Positions 18,756-26,817 of a DNA stretch of 64,000 nucleotides are shown in pieces; the stretch's first letter is position 1; each line of letters opens with the position of its first letter. This DNA is from WHSW01 sp963846565. Its GTDB lineage: Bacteria > Actinomycetota > Thermoleophilia > Solirubrobacterales > 70-9. Location: positions 1,364,001 through 1,428,000 of the forward strand of contig CAWJWL010000005.1 in the NCBI GenBank assembly GCA_963846565.1, written 5' to 3'. The notes beneath the pieces are model-generated. The model was not told the DNA's origin, ran no database searches, and saw only the letters and a list, made by a program, of their open reading frames with translations. The translations under genes and the position numbers were made by a program.

Positions 18756-21301
18756 TGCGCTCCTTCGGCGCGCTCGCCCTGCGCCAGGTCAGGGCCCGCC
18801 GCGGCCGCTCGCTGCTGACGGCCGCCGGCATCGTTCTCGGCGTCGGCATGATCCTCGGCGTCCTCCTGCTGACGGCGACGATCAACCGCACCTTCGGCGA
18901 CCTCTACGACTCCGTCTACGGCGAGACCGACCTGCTCGTCGCCGGCTCGGGACAGACCTCCCTGCGCCCCTCGACCCTGGGCAGGGTGGAGGAGTCGAAG
19001 GGTGTCGAGGCCGCGGTGGGCCGCGTCACCAGCGTCTTCACCCTGGCGAAGGAGGACGCGCAGCTGAACGTGATCGGCGAGCCGCCGGGCAGTCCGCAGG
19101 TCGATTCGGCGGAGACCGTTGCCGGGCGCGACCCGGAACGCGGACGTGAGATCTCGCTCCAGGAGAGCTGGGCCGAGGCGAACGAGATCGAGGTCGGTGA
19201 GGCGGTCGAACTGACCACGCCGGAGGGTGAGCGGCGCTTCGAAGTCGTCGGCCTCTTCTCCTACCGAAGCGGCTTCCAGTTCGGCGGCGAGGGCTTCGCC
19301 GTGCTGCCGCTCGAGACCGCGCGCAGGGTCATCGACCGCCCCCGCGCCTGGGACGAGGTCGCGGTGATCGTCGCCGGGGGCGGCCCCCGCTCGATCGAGG
19401 ACGTCCGCCGCCGGCTCGAGCGATCCCTGCCGAAGGGGGCCGACGTGGAGACGCCCGACGCGAAGTCCGAGGACGTCGAATCGCAGCTTCAGGCCTTCAA
19501 CACGATCCTCTACTTCTTCGCCGCGATCGCCCTCTTCGTCGGCGGCTTCCTGATCTTCAACAGCTTCAGCATGACCGTGCTCCAGCGCACGCGCGAGATC
19601 GGGATGCTGCGGGCGCTGGGCGCGACCCGCGGGCGGATCACCGGCTCGGTCCTGCGCGAGGCGGCACTCCTGGGGACGATCGGCGCGGTGCTGGGCGTCG
19701 GCCTCGGTGTCGGCCTCGCGGTTGCCCTGATCGCGCTCGTGCGCGCGGCGGACTTCCCCGTCGGCGAGCTCGTGATCACCTGGTACGCGCCGATCGTCGC
19801 CGTGGCAACGGGCCTTCTCGCAGCCGTCCTGGGTGCCCTGCAGCCCGCCCGGCGCGCCGGGCGGACCTCGCCGATCCGCGCCGTGCTCGGCGGCGATCAG
19901 ATCCGATCGCGCCCGGGCTGGTCCCGGGCGCTCGCCGGGTTCGCACTGATCGCGGCCGGCCTCGGCGGCGCCTTCTGGCTCGGCGCAGCGGACGAGACGA
20001 CCACCCTGGTTGCGATCGCCGGGATGACGGGGACGATCGCGATCTTCTTCGGCATCGCCTTGCTCGCCCCCTTCGTGATCCGGCCGCTCGTCCGGGTGCT
20101 CTCGTGGCCGGTGCGCATGGCCTTCCCGGTGGAGGGCCGGCTCGCCGCCGACGCCGCGCGCTCGGACCCGGGGCGGACGGCGGCGACGGCGACCGCGCTC
20201 CTGATCGGGCTGGCGATGGTGGTCGCGGTCAACAGCCTCGGCGCCAGCTTCCTGAAGACGATCTCGGACGAGTTCGATCAGTCCTTCGCCCGCGACCTCA
20301 CGGTCCAGCCGAGCGGCTTCTCGCCGGGGCGCGGGGCGCAGCAGACGATCGCTAACGGTCTGCGCGACCGGCTCGCCCGCATCCCCGAGGCCGATGTCGT
20401 CGCCCGTGAGCGCTTTCTCTACGTCCCCGACATGCCGGGGCCGGAGGGGAAGACGAAGTCGGACGGCCTCCTGCTCGCCTTCGACCCCGACGAGTACGCG
20501 GAGGTCGACACCACCGACCTCCAGGGCGGGACCCGGGATCAGGTCTTCCGCCGGATGTCGCGCGGACAGGTGACGGTCGGCAAGGGACACGCGGAGGAGC
20601 AGGACCTGGCGGTCGGCGACACGGTCGAGCTCGAGGGCCCCTCGGGCGACCGGCGCGCGCGCGTTGCCGGCATCGTCGAGACGGTCGTCTTCGGCGGGCA
20701 GACGATCTCGATGTCGCTCGAGACGATGAAGGAGATCTGGGGCGTGACCGCCGACTCCGAGCTGGCGCTGAAGGCTCGCAGCGAAGCGGACCGGCCGGTT
20801 CTCGAGCGCAAGGTCGAGCGCATCGTCGAGGCCGACTACCCGAACCTGGCGGTGCTCTCGAACGCCGAGCTCAAGGCCGATGTGGAGGAGCGGGTCAACC
20901 AGCAGTTCGGGATCTTCTACGCGATCGTCGGCGTGGCGATCTTCGCCAGCCTCTTCGGAATCATCAACACGCTGACGATGTCGGTGCTCGAGCGCACGCG
21001 CGAGATCGGCGTCCTCAGAGCCCTCGGCGCCTCGCGCTGGCAGATCCGCCGTCAGATCGCGAACGAGAGCGTCGTCATCGGCCTGATCGGCGCGCTGCTG
21101 GGGATCGCCGTCGGCGCCGGGCTCGGCTACGCCCTGCTGCAGGGGCTTGCCGCCGGGATCCCCGGGGTGACGTACCGGCCGCCCGTCGCGACGATGGGCT
21201 ACGTGGCGGTTGCGGGTGTCTTCCTGGGGTTGATCGCGGCGATCCTGCCGGCGCGCCGCGCCGCCCGGCTCGACGTGATCGAGGCGATCAGCTACGAATG
21301 A
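18752..21301 (+). CDS. ABC transporter permease, FtsX/MacB-like with two FtsX domains
   Basis: An 849-residue permease with four-plus membrane helices in each of two FtsX units. The first unit is near residues 240-370 (FLIFNSFSMTVLQRTREIGMLRALGA) and the second near 720-840 (FGIINTLTMSVLERTREIGVLRALGA). Each unit follows a large extracytoplasmic MacB-type periplasmic-core domain. Either the GTG at 18752 or the ATG at 18755 could be the start; both overlap the ATPase stop. The two together form a complete mechano-type exporter without an adaptor gene, as expected for a monoderm. Confidence 0.92.
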   Translation: MMRSFGALALRQVRARRGRSLLTAAGIVLGVGMILGVLLLTATINRTFGDLYDSVYGETDLLVAGSGQTSLRPSTLGRVEESKGVEAAVGRVTSVFTLAKEDAQLNVIGEPPGSPQVDSAETVAGRDPERGREISLQESWAEANEIEVGEAVELTTPEGERRFEVVGLFSYRSGFQFGGEGFAVLPLETARRVIDRPRAWDEVAVIVAGGGPRSIEDVRRRLERSLPKGADVETPDAKSEDVESQLQAFNTILYFFAAIALFVGGFLIFNSFSMTVLQRTREIGMLRALGATRGRITGSVLREAALLGTIGAVLGVGLGVGLAVALIALVRAADFPVGELVITWYAPIVAVATGLLAAVLGALQPARRAGRTSPIRAVLGGDQIRSRPGWSRALAGFALIAAGLGGAFWLGAADETTTLVAIAGMTGTIAIFFGIALLAPFVIRPLVRVLSWPVRMAFPVEGRLAADAARSDPGRTAATATALLIGLAMVVAVNSLGASFLKTISDEFDQSFARDLTVQPSGFSPGRGAQQTIANGLRDRLARIPEADVVARERFLYVPDMPGPEGKTKSDGLLLAFDPDEYAEVDTTDLQGGTRDQVFRRMSRGQVTVGKGHAEEQDLAVGDTVELEGPSGDRRARVAGIVETVVFGGQTISMSLETMKEIWGVTADSELALKARSEADRPVLERKVERIVEADYPNLAVLSNAELKADVEERVNQQFGIFYAIVGVAIFASLFGIINTLTMSVLERTREIGVLRALGASRWQIRRQIANESVVIGLIGALLGIAVGAGLGYALLQGLAAGIPGVTYRPPVATMGYVAVAGVFLGLIAAILPARRAARLDVIEAISYE

Positions 21302-21315
21302 CGCTCACCCGGAGG

Positions 21316-21359
21316 AAACGTCCCGTACACCCGGCTATGCGGGGGTGATCGGGACGTTT
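21316..21359. repeat. Palindromic hairpin element, copy 1
   Basis: A 44-nt element with a perfect 10-bp outer stem AAACGTCCCG / CGGGACGTTT and a further inner CACCC/GGGTG pairing around a short loop. It lies between two convergent genes (ABC permease and the coiled-coil protein), where it could serve as a bidirectional terminator. A close relative occurs at 25163-25206, so this is a dispersed repeat and not just a local terminator. Confidence 0.8.
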
Positions 21360-21364
21360 GGTCG

Positions 21365-21646
21365 TTAGCCGCCGCCCGCGACGACGGCGGCGTGGATCTC
21401 GTCGAGCTTCGCCGCCATCTCGGGCAGGCGCTTGACCAGGGAGATCTCCTCCTCGAGCTCGGTCAGGAGGCCCTTGACCTCCTCGAGCGTCCCCCGCACC
21501 TCGCCCAGCGTCTCGTCGACGGTCCCGAGCTTTCTGTCGACGTTGGCGAGCGTCCCGTCGACCCGCCCGAGCACGCCGTCGACGCTCTCGAGCGTGTTGT
21601 CGACCCGCTTCATCAGGCCGCCGGCGGGGTTCGGGATGCGAGGCAT
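21365..21646 (-). CDS. Small heptad-repeat coiled-coil protein
   Basis: A 93-residue protein built of near-perfect repeats of about 7 residues: MKRVDNTLESVDGVLGRVDG, then TLANVDRKL, TVDETLGEV and TLEEVKGLLTEL. Leu/Val at the a/d positions and Asp/Glu/Lys outside predict one continuous helix or trimeric coiled coil. No membrane segment or signal is present. The function is not known; proteins with VD.TL repeats like this resemble DUF948-type or phasin-like helices. Start ATG at 21646; the gene ends 5 nt from the hairpin element. Confidence 0.7.
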   Translation of the reverse strand: MPRIPNPAGGLMKRVDNTLESVDGVLGRVDGTLANVDRKLGTVDETLGEVRGTLEEVKGLLTELEEEISLVKRLPEMAAKLDEIHAAVVAGGG

Positions 21647-21715
21647 GCGCGACTCCTTCGTCTCTGGGTCTCGGGACGCGGCGATCCTACGCGACGGTAG
21701 TTTCAGCCGCCGCGG

Positions 21716-22126
21716 CTACTCGTCCCCGGAAGGGCGGCGGCGGTGGCGCTTGATATCCGAGCGCCGCCTCTTCTGGTTCAGCCGTCGCTCACGGGCGCCG
21801 CGGCTCGGCCCGGTGGCGCGGCGTTGCTTGCGCACCTTGAGGCCTGCGGCGAGCCGGCCGGCCAGACGCTCCAGCGCAAGGGCCCGATTGCGGGACTGGC
21901 TACGGGCGTCCTGGGCGACGGCGCTCACCCGCGCCCCGCAGTGGGCCATCAGCCGGCGCTTCTGATCGGCCGTGAGCGTGCTCGAGGCGGCGACGTCGAA
22001 GATCGCCTCGACCCGCGACTCGGTCACGTTCGCATGCTGCCCGCCCGGCCCGGACGAGCGGCTGGTCCGAATCTCAATCTCAGCGAGCGGGATCTCGACC
22101 CCCCCGGCGCGAAGCGTGTCCGCCAT
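21716..22126 (-). CDS. arfB: ArfB-type peptidyl-tRNA hydrolase (GGQ release factor homologue)
   Basis: A 136-residue protein with the class I release factor catalytic motif SSGPGGQHANVTESRVEAIF at about residues 24-43. It lacks the stop-codon recognition domain and ends in a basic tail (KRRRSDIKRHRRRPSGDE) that would enter the mRNA channel. This is the layout of ArfB/YaeJ, which frees ribosomes stalled on non-stop mRNAs. The arginine-rich tail fits binding to an empty mRNA tunnel. Confidence 0.9.
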   Translation of the reverse strand: MADTLRAGGVEIPLAEIEIRTSRSSGPGGQHANVTESRVEAIFDVAASSTLTADQKRRLMAHCGARVSAVAQDARSQSRNRALALERLAGRLAAGLKVRKQRRATGPSRGARERRLNQKRRRSDIKRHRRRPSGDE

Positions 22127-22194
22127 CCGCGCAAGTATCCACGCCGAGACGAAGGTTCCGGGTGGATATCACCCCTAAGCCCCGTCTCGGCGCG

Positions 22195-22977
22195 TCAGAG
22201 GGCTTCGCCGACCGTCAGCGGCGCCGCGCGGTAGGGGCGCCCGCGGGCGGCGCGCTCGAAGCGCTCGCCTGCTTCGGCGACCGGGCGGTAGTGCGGCTCG
22301 AACGAGTAGGCGCCGTAGTGCATCGGGATCACGACGCCGGCCCCGAGCAACTCGCCGGCGAGGGCCGCCTGCTCCGGGTCCATCGCCGCCGGCAGGGGGC
22401 TCGGAGGCTGCTGGTGCGGGAAGTCGACGATCGCGCCGTTGACCGGGGCGAAGACGAGGTCGAACGGTCCCGCGCGCCGCGCCATCTGCCACCAGGCGCC
22501 GTGGAAGACGGTGTCGCCGAGGTGGAGGACCCGCACGCCGCCCGCTTCGACGAGCCACGAGACCTGAGGATCGCCGAGGCCGTCGACGGCGGGCAGCGCC
22601 GTGCATGTGAACGGGCCGGCGGTGATCGCCTCCCAGGTCGCGACCGGGCGGCGCTCGAGCTCGGTCGCGGCGAGCTCGTACTCGGCCTGGGCGAGGGCGA
22701 GGTTGCCGTCCTCGGCGCCGACCGGATGATGGACCGCCGCGTCCGGGGCGAGCGCGGCTGTGAGCGCTCCCGCGTCGGTGTGGTCGCGATGCAGGTGGGT
22801 GACGAGCCCGGCGAGAGCGCCGCCCGCAGGGGGGAGCACCTCGGGCAGCTCGACCTCGACAGCGCTCGCGCCGAAGCCCGCGAACGTGCCCGCGGGATCG
22901 CCGAGTGGATCGATCACCAGCGTCTCGCCGTCAGCCTCGACCTCAACGCCTGCCCATCCGAGCCACCGCACCCTCAT
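22195..22977 (-). CDS. Metallo-beta-lactamase fold hydrolase (UlaG-like)
   Basis: About 260 residues. It starts MRVRWLGWAGVEVEADGETL, with GGAGG 7 nt before this ATG; longer in-frame starts reach the operator region and are less likely. The zinc motif is THLHRDHTDAG (residues about 68-78), with later histidines in HLGDTVFHGAWW and PMHYGAYSF. UlaG-type enzymes open lactones or cleave phosphoesters; the substrate is unknown. It is divergent from a TetR gene with a palindromic operator between them, so it is the probable target of that repressor. Confidence 0.85.
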   Translation of the reverse strand: MRVRWLGWAGVEVEADGETLVIDPLGDPAGTFAGFGASAVEVELPEVLPPAGGALAGLVTHLHRDHTDAGALTAALAPDAAVHHPVGAEDGNLALAQAEYELAATELERRPVATWEAITAGPFTCTALPAVDGLGDPQVSWLVEAGGVRVLHLGDTVFHGAWWQMARRAGPFDLVFAPVNGAIVDFPHQQPPSPLPAAMDPEQAALAGELLGAGVVIPMHYGAYSFEPHYRPVAEAGERFERAARGRPYRAAPLTVGEAL

Positions 22978-23009
22978 CCGAACCTCCTTCATCTCCAATT
23001 GCTGTTTAG

Positions 23010-23023
23010 CGAACGATCGTTCG
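23010..23023. promoter_or_regulatory. Palindromic TetR-type operator
   Basis: A perfect 14-bp palindrome, CGAACGATCGTTCG, lies between the divergent hydrolase and TetR genes, 20 nt before the TetR ATG. Operators of AcrR/TetR regulators are often of this form (GAACGnnCGTTC-like). The position suggests repression of both promoters. A near repeat of the arm (TTCGTACG) follows and extends the symmetry. Confidence 0.75.
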
Positions 23024-23042
23024 TACGCTATCATGGCGCACC

Positions 23043-23639
23043 ATGCCCCGCAGGTCCGCCGCCGCCGTCGCCGACACCCGCGCCGAGGTGCTCGGCGTCG
23101 CCCTCCGCCGGGCCTCGATCGACGGCCTCGAGGGCCTCACGATCGGGCGCCTCGCCGACGAGGCGTCGATGAGCAAGAGCGGGCTTCACGGTCTCTTCGG
23201 CAGCAAGGAGGAGCTCCAGGTGGCGACCTTCGACGCGGCGGTCGCCGAGTTCATGCGCGAGGTCTGGGAGCCGATCGCCGGGCGGCCCGCCGGACGCGCC
23301 CGCCTGCTCGCCCTGATCGACCGATGGCTCGCCTACCACCGTCGCCGCTTGCTGCCCGGCGGCTGCTTCGTCACCACGGCGACGATCGAGTTCGACGCGC
23401 GGCCGGGCCCGCTCCGCGATGCCGTCATCCGCGTCCGCCGGCGGATGCAGCGAGCGCTCGAGGCGGATCTCCGCGCCGCGATCGACGCCGGCGAGCTGTC
23501 GGCAGACACCGAGCCGGCCGATGTCGCCTTCGCCCTGTACGCGCTCGCCTCCGCGGCGAGCCAGGCGATCCAGCTCGACGAGCCCGGGGCGAGCGCCCGC
23601 GCGCGCCGCTGCATGCGGGCACTGCTGCCGCTTCCATAG
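23043..23639 (+). CDS. TetR family transcriptional regulator
   Basis: A 198-residue repressor. The N-terminal helix-turn-helix is LEGLTIGRLADEASMSKSGLHGLFGSKEEL (about residues 32-61 in all), where the recognition helix MSKSGLHGLF matches the TetR/AcrR pattern. The C-terminal ligand domain has PGGCFVTTATIEFDARPGP, typical of the TetR_C subgroup often next to hydrolases. It is divergently transcribed from the MBL-fold hydrolase, with a palindromic operator in between. Confidence 0.92.
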   Translation: MPRRSAAAVADTRAEVLGVALRRASIDGLEGLTIGRLADEASMSKSGLHGLFGSKEELQVATFDAAVAEFMREVWEPIAGRPAGRARLLALIDRWLAYHRRRLLPGGCFVTTATIEFDARPGPLRDAVIRVRRRMQRALEADLRAAIDAGELSADTEPADVAFALYALASAASQAIQLDEPGASARARRCMRALLPLP

Positions 23640-23651
23640 GCTTGCGGGCCG

Positions 23652-25148
23652 ATGGCGTCCGCGAGCGGAAAGGCAACCGAGGAGCCCGCGGAGGGCAAGT
23701 CCGGGCGGGCGACCGCCGAGCTGCGACTTTCCGGCACGCGCGACGTCCAGGACTCGGCCGGGGCGCTCGCGCGCTCGATGGCGTCGAAGGCAGGCGTCGA
23801 CCCGGCCCGGCTGACGCGACTGCGGGCGGTCGTCGAGGAACTGGTTCGCGAGGCGCGGGCGCGGCAGGTCGCGACCGCGAACGACGAGATCCTCGTCAAG
23901 GTCGTCGCCGAGGGCGGGCAGGTGGAGATCGAGGTCGTCGATCAGGCGCTGCCGATCTCGGCGAAGGAGAGCCGACACGCGGCATCGCGCCGTCTCGCGG
24001 CCCTCGGGTTCGTCGACGAGCTCCACATTCGCACGCAGGGCAAGCGCGGCAACGTCGCCCGCTGCACGCTGCGGATCGCGCCCACCGAAAGCGGCCACCT
24101 CGCCGGGGAGACGCTCGCGGACGACGCCGAACGCATCTCCGACGAGGAGGCGGCCAAGGTCGAGATCCGGAAGATGGAGCCGGCCGACGCTGCGGCGCTC
24201 GTGCGCTGCGTCTACCGCTGTTACGGCTACTCCTACAAGGCGGCCGTGATGTACGAGCCGAGCGAGATCCGGCGGGCCCTGCGCAACGGGACGATGACGT
24301 CGGTCGTCGCGGTTGCGGGCGACGGCTCCGTCGTTGGGCACGCGGCGGTCTTCATCGAGCGCGCTGGGGACGCGGTCCCCGAATCCGGCCGGATGATCGT
24401 CGACCCCCGGTATCGAGGTCGCGGGCTCGCCGGGCGCATGGCAGGGCTACGCCGCGAGCTGGTCGAAAAGGCATCGCTGCCCGGCTTTTGGGCCGAGGCG
24501 GTGACCAACCACCCGGCCAGCCAGCGCGAGTTCATCGACAACGGAGGCCGCGAGGTCGGGCTCTTGATCGGCGCCTCTCCGCCCTCGGAGATGCTCGGCT
24601 TCGCCGGCGCCGCGGGACGGCGGACGCTGCTCGCGATGTACACGCCGCTGCACCGGCGAGCGCAGACGGTGTACCTGCCGGAGCGCCACGCCGAGTTCGT
24701 GCTCGCCCTTGCCGAGCGGGTCGGGGCCGAGCGCGAGCTCGCCACCGAGATGACGGAGCCGGTCGGCGAGACGCGCCTGTGGACCTCGGTGGAGTCCGAC
24801 GCCGGTCTCGCCCGGATCCGCGTGGAAACGGCCGGCGCCGACCTGCCCTCGAACGTCGCCGATGCGGTCGACGGGCTCGACGCATTCAACCTCGACGTCA
24901 TCCACCTCGACCTCCCGCTCTCGGACTCCGCCAGCGCAGCAGCGGTCGAGGAGCTCGAGCCGCTCGGGTTCAGCCTCGCAGCCTGGGTGCCGCGGTTCGT
25001 CGACGGCTCCGACATGGTGCGGCTCCAGCGAACCGGGGGCATTCAGGTCAACCCGGAGGAGATCATCTGCGCCCGCCCCGAGGGCGAGCACGTGCGCGAC
25101 TACGTGCTCGCCGAGTGGCACCGTGTGCGCCGCGGCGGCATCGACTAG
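23652..25148 (+). CDS. HATPase-like/GNAT fusion protein
   Basis: A 498-residue protein of three parts. Residues about 20-150 resemble an RsbW-like HATPase (RLRAVVEELVREARARQ; VEIEVVDQALPI; LAALGFVDELHIRTQGKRGN), but the N-box asparagine is missing and the D/G box is altered. Residues about 175-320 are a GNAT domain with the acetyl-CoA loop DPRYRGRGLAGRM. Residues about 372-498 are a C-terminal domain (LDVIHLDLPLSDSASA; LAAWVPRFVDGSDMVRLQRT). The same order occurs in COG2172-GNAT fusions elsewhere. A regulatory role is plausible but unproven. It starts 12 nt after the TetR gene. A partial copy of the last domain follows at 25192. Confidence 0.75.
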   Translation: MASASGKATEEPAEGKSGRATAELRLSGTRDVQDSAGALARSMASKAGVDPARLTRLRAVVEELVREARARQVATANDEILVKVVAEGGQVEIEVVDQALPISAKESRHAASRRLAALGFVDELHIRTQGKRGNVARCTLRIAPTESGHLAGETLADDAERISDEEAAKVEIRKMEPADAAALVRCVYRCYGYSYKAAVMYEPSEIRRALRNGTMTSVVAVAGDGSVVGHAAVFIERAGDAVPESGRMIVDPRYRGRGLAGRMAGLRRELVEKASLPGFWAEAVTNHPASQREFIDNGGREVGLLIGASPPSEMLGFAGAAGRRTLLAMYTPLHRRAQTVYLPERHAEFVLALAERVGAERELATEMTEPVGETRLWTSVESDAGLARIRVETAGADLPSNVADAVDGLDAFNLDVIHLDLPLSDSASAAAVEELEPLGFSLAAWVPRFVDGSDMVRLQRTGGIQVNPEEIICARPEGEHVRDYVLAEWHRVRRGGID

Positions 25149-25162
25149 GCCCGGGTCCAACC

Positions 25163-25206
25163 AAACGTCCCGTTTGCCCCCGTATAGGGCGGTGTTTGGG
25201 ACGTTC
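25163..25206. repeat. Palindromic hairpin element, copy 2
   Basis: The outer stem AACGTCCC (25164-25171) pairs with GGGACGTT (25198-25205), and an inner GCCC/GGGC pairs around CCGTATA. It shares length, outer arms and the Pur/Pyr pattern of the loop with the copy at 21316. It lies 14 nt after the stop of the HATPase-GNAT gene and covers the only likely start codon of the duplicated fragment that follows. Confidence 0.8.
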
Positions 25207-25593
25207 GCAGGGGAGACGAAGCTCTGGACGACCGTCGAGTCCGATTCGGGCCTCGCGCGAATCCGGGTCGACGCGCCCGGCGCGGACCTGCCCTCGAAGG
25301 TCGCGGACGCCCTGGACGGCCTCGATGCCTTCAGCCTCGACGTCATCCACCTCGATGTGCCGCTCTCCGACCCGACCGGCGTCGTTTCCCTCGACGGCCT
25401 CGAGGCGCTCGGCTTCAGCCTCGCGGCGTGGGTCCCGAGGTTCGTTGATGGCTCCGACATGGTGCGGCTCGAGCGAACCAGCGGGATTCAGGTGGATCCG
25501 GACGAGATCGTCTGCGCCCGTCCGGAGGGCGAGCACGTGCGTGACTACGTGCTCGCCGAGTGGCGCCGGGTGCGGCGCGGCGGCATCGACTAG
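25192..25593 (+). pseudogene. Partial duplicate: free-standing C-terminal domain of the HATPase-GNAT protein
   Basis: From 25211 on, the translation matches residues about 372-498 of the upstream gene at roughly four of five positions by eye, to the same final residues (RVRRGGID). Long identical stretches include LAAWVPRFVDGSDMVRL and CARPEGEHVRDYVLAEW. The HATPase and GNAT parts are absent. The best start is a GTG at 25192, which lies inside the hairpin element, with no clear Shine-Dalgarno. The reading frame has stayed open and differences are mostly conservative, so it may be an expressed single-domain protein rather than a dead fragment. The stop overlaps that of the convergent gene by 4 nt. 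Confidence 0.7.
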
Positions 25594-26477
25594 ACGGCGT
25601 TCCTACGCAGGACATCGACCGCACCGAGCGTCACGTACCCGCGCCAGTCGAGCGCGCCCGCCGGCGAGATCCGGGCGTACTCGACCACCCATCCGCCATC
25701 GTCGTGCTGCAGCGCCGCGAGCCGCTCGAGGTCCGCTTCGATGATCTCGTCGCTGAACAGGGTCCGCGCCGGGCGCCCGGGATGGGGAGCGAGGTCGAGG
25801 GGCTTGAGCGCCTCGCCCTCCGTCCCACCGCTCACCGGGATCCTGCCGTCCGCCGGGACGAACTCTGCGAGACCTCCCAGGAGCCTCTCGGTGTCCTCCG
25901 GACGGCTCTCGTACAGGGCGTCGAGGAAGCGGACCGAGAACGCGAGGACATAGGCGGAGGGGGGACCCTGCGTGCGCTCGATCTCGCCGAGGCAGTATTC
26001 GGTCGCCCGCTCGAGCCACGGATGCGCTGCGACAGCCGGATCGGCCGCAGCGACCCGCAGGGCGGACGACGCGGTGATCGACGTGATCTGAAGCGAGGAG
26101 GCCGAAGGGTCGGCACCCCGCCACCACGGTGCGGACCCGGCCTCGAGTCCGAGCGGGAGGGCCATCGGCGCGCCGCCGTCGTCCAGAGCGATCGAGTCGA
26201 GCCAGTCGCAGAGCGCCATCGCCTGCTCAGTCGCCGCCTGGCCGACCTCCGCCATGACCTCGAAGGCGTGGTGGGCGGCGCCGGGCTGACTCTCGGGCGA
26301 GCGTAGGTCCGGCTCGAGTCCCCAGCCGTAGCCGCCGTCGGGATTGCCGTAGCCGTCGAGGGCGGCGAGGACGGCACGGGAGTCGGCGCGGCCGTCGCGG
26401 CGCTCGTAGCGGCGGCGGTCGAGAATTCGAGCGTGGGTTGCCATGAAGTCGGTGGCTGCCGGGAAATCGATGTTCAT
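25590..26477 (-). CDS. Predicted alpha/alpha-toroid (prenyltransferase/terpene-cyclase-like) protein
   Basis: A 295-residue soluble protein that starts MNIDFPAATDFMATHARILDR. It has several repeats of the toroid type, with Asp/Gly-rich turns: GNPDGGYGWGLEPD (about 48-61) and ALQHDDGGWVVEYA (about 263-276), like the QW/GG motifs of squalene-hopene cyclase and prenyltransferase beta subunits. The acidic DxDD or zinc residues of those enzymes are not evident, so catalysis is doubtful. Start at 26477, chosen because the earlier in-frame ATG lies in low-quality sequence without a Shine-Dalgarno. Confidence 0.65.
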   Translation of the reverse strand: MNIDFPAATDFMATHARILDRRRYERRDGRADSRAVLAALDGYGNPDGGYGWGLEPDLRSPESQPGAAHHAFEVMAEVGQAATEQAMALCDWLDSIALDDGGAPMALPLGLEAGSAPWWRGADPSASSLQITSITASSALRVAAADPAVAAHPWLERATEYCLGEIERTQGPPSAYVLAFSVRFLDALYESRPEDTERLLGGLAEFVPADGRIPVSGGTEGEALKPLDLAPHPGRPARTLFSDEIIEADLERLAALQHDDGGWVVEYARISPAGALDWRGYVTLGAVDVLRRNAV

Positions 26478-26670
26478 GGGGGCAGTGTCCCGCTCCCGGT
26501 CCCGCCTGTCTTGAACGGAACGGACGCCTTGCGGCGGACGAGAGATGCAGGTCCTCACCACGTCGTTCATCCGCGCCTCCGCGGAAGCTGGGTGTCGACG
26601 GCGCAGTGGCGGTGCGCGCTCCCGGATCGCAGGTAGGAACGGGAGGTGCGCGCGGCCGACAAGGCAAGAC

Positions 26671-26815
26671 GGGTCAGGCACCGTTTAGGAAGACCGTCGA
26701 GCCGGCCCAGGTGCATTTCGTGCCTGAGGCGTGCCCACGCGCCACCTCACTGGCGCTGACCCGGCGCTGCTCAGGGGAAACGCGGTGCCAGGCCTCCCTA
26801 AACGGTGCCTGACCC
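26671..26815. mobile_element. MITE-like element with 22-bp terminal inverted repeats
   Basis: Left end 26671-26692 (GGGTCAGGCACCGTTTAGGA and on) and right end 26794-26815 are inverted repeats that match at 21 of 22 positions. The 101 bp between them show no open frame of note. The element ends 2 nt from the stop codon of the AraC-family gene. No clear target-site duplication was seen. The 340-bp gap between the toroid and AraC genes (26478-26817) holds only this element plus about 190 bp without recognisable features. Confidence 0.75.
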
Positions 26816-26817
26816 CG

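Noticed and set aside
18239..20590. A 783-codon minus-strand frame opposite the ABC exporter genes
   Set aside because: No family motif and arginine/proline-rich composition; the plus strand encodes clear Walker and FtsX motifs.
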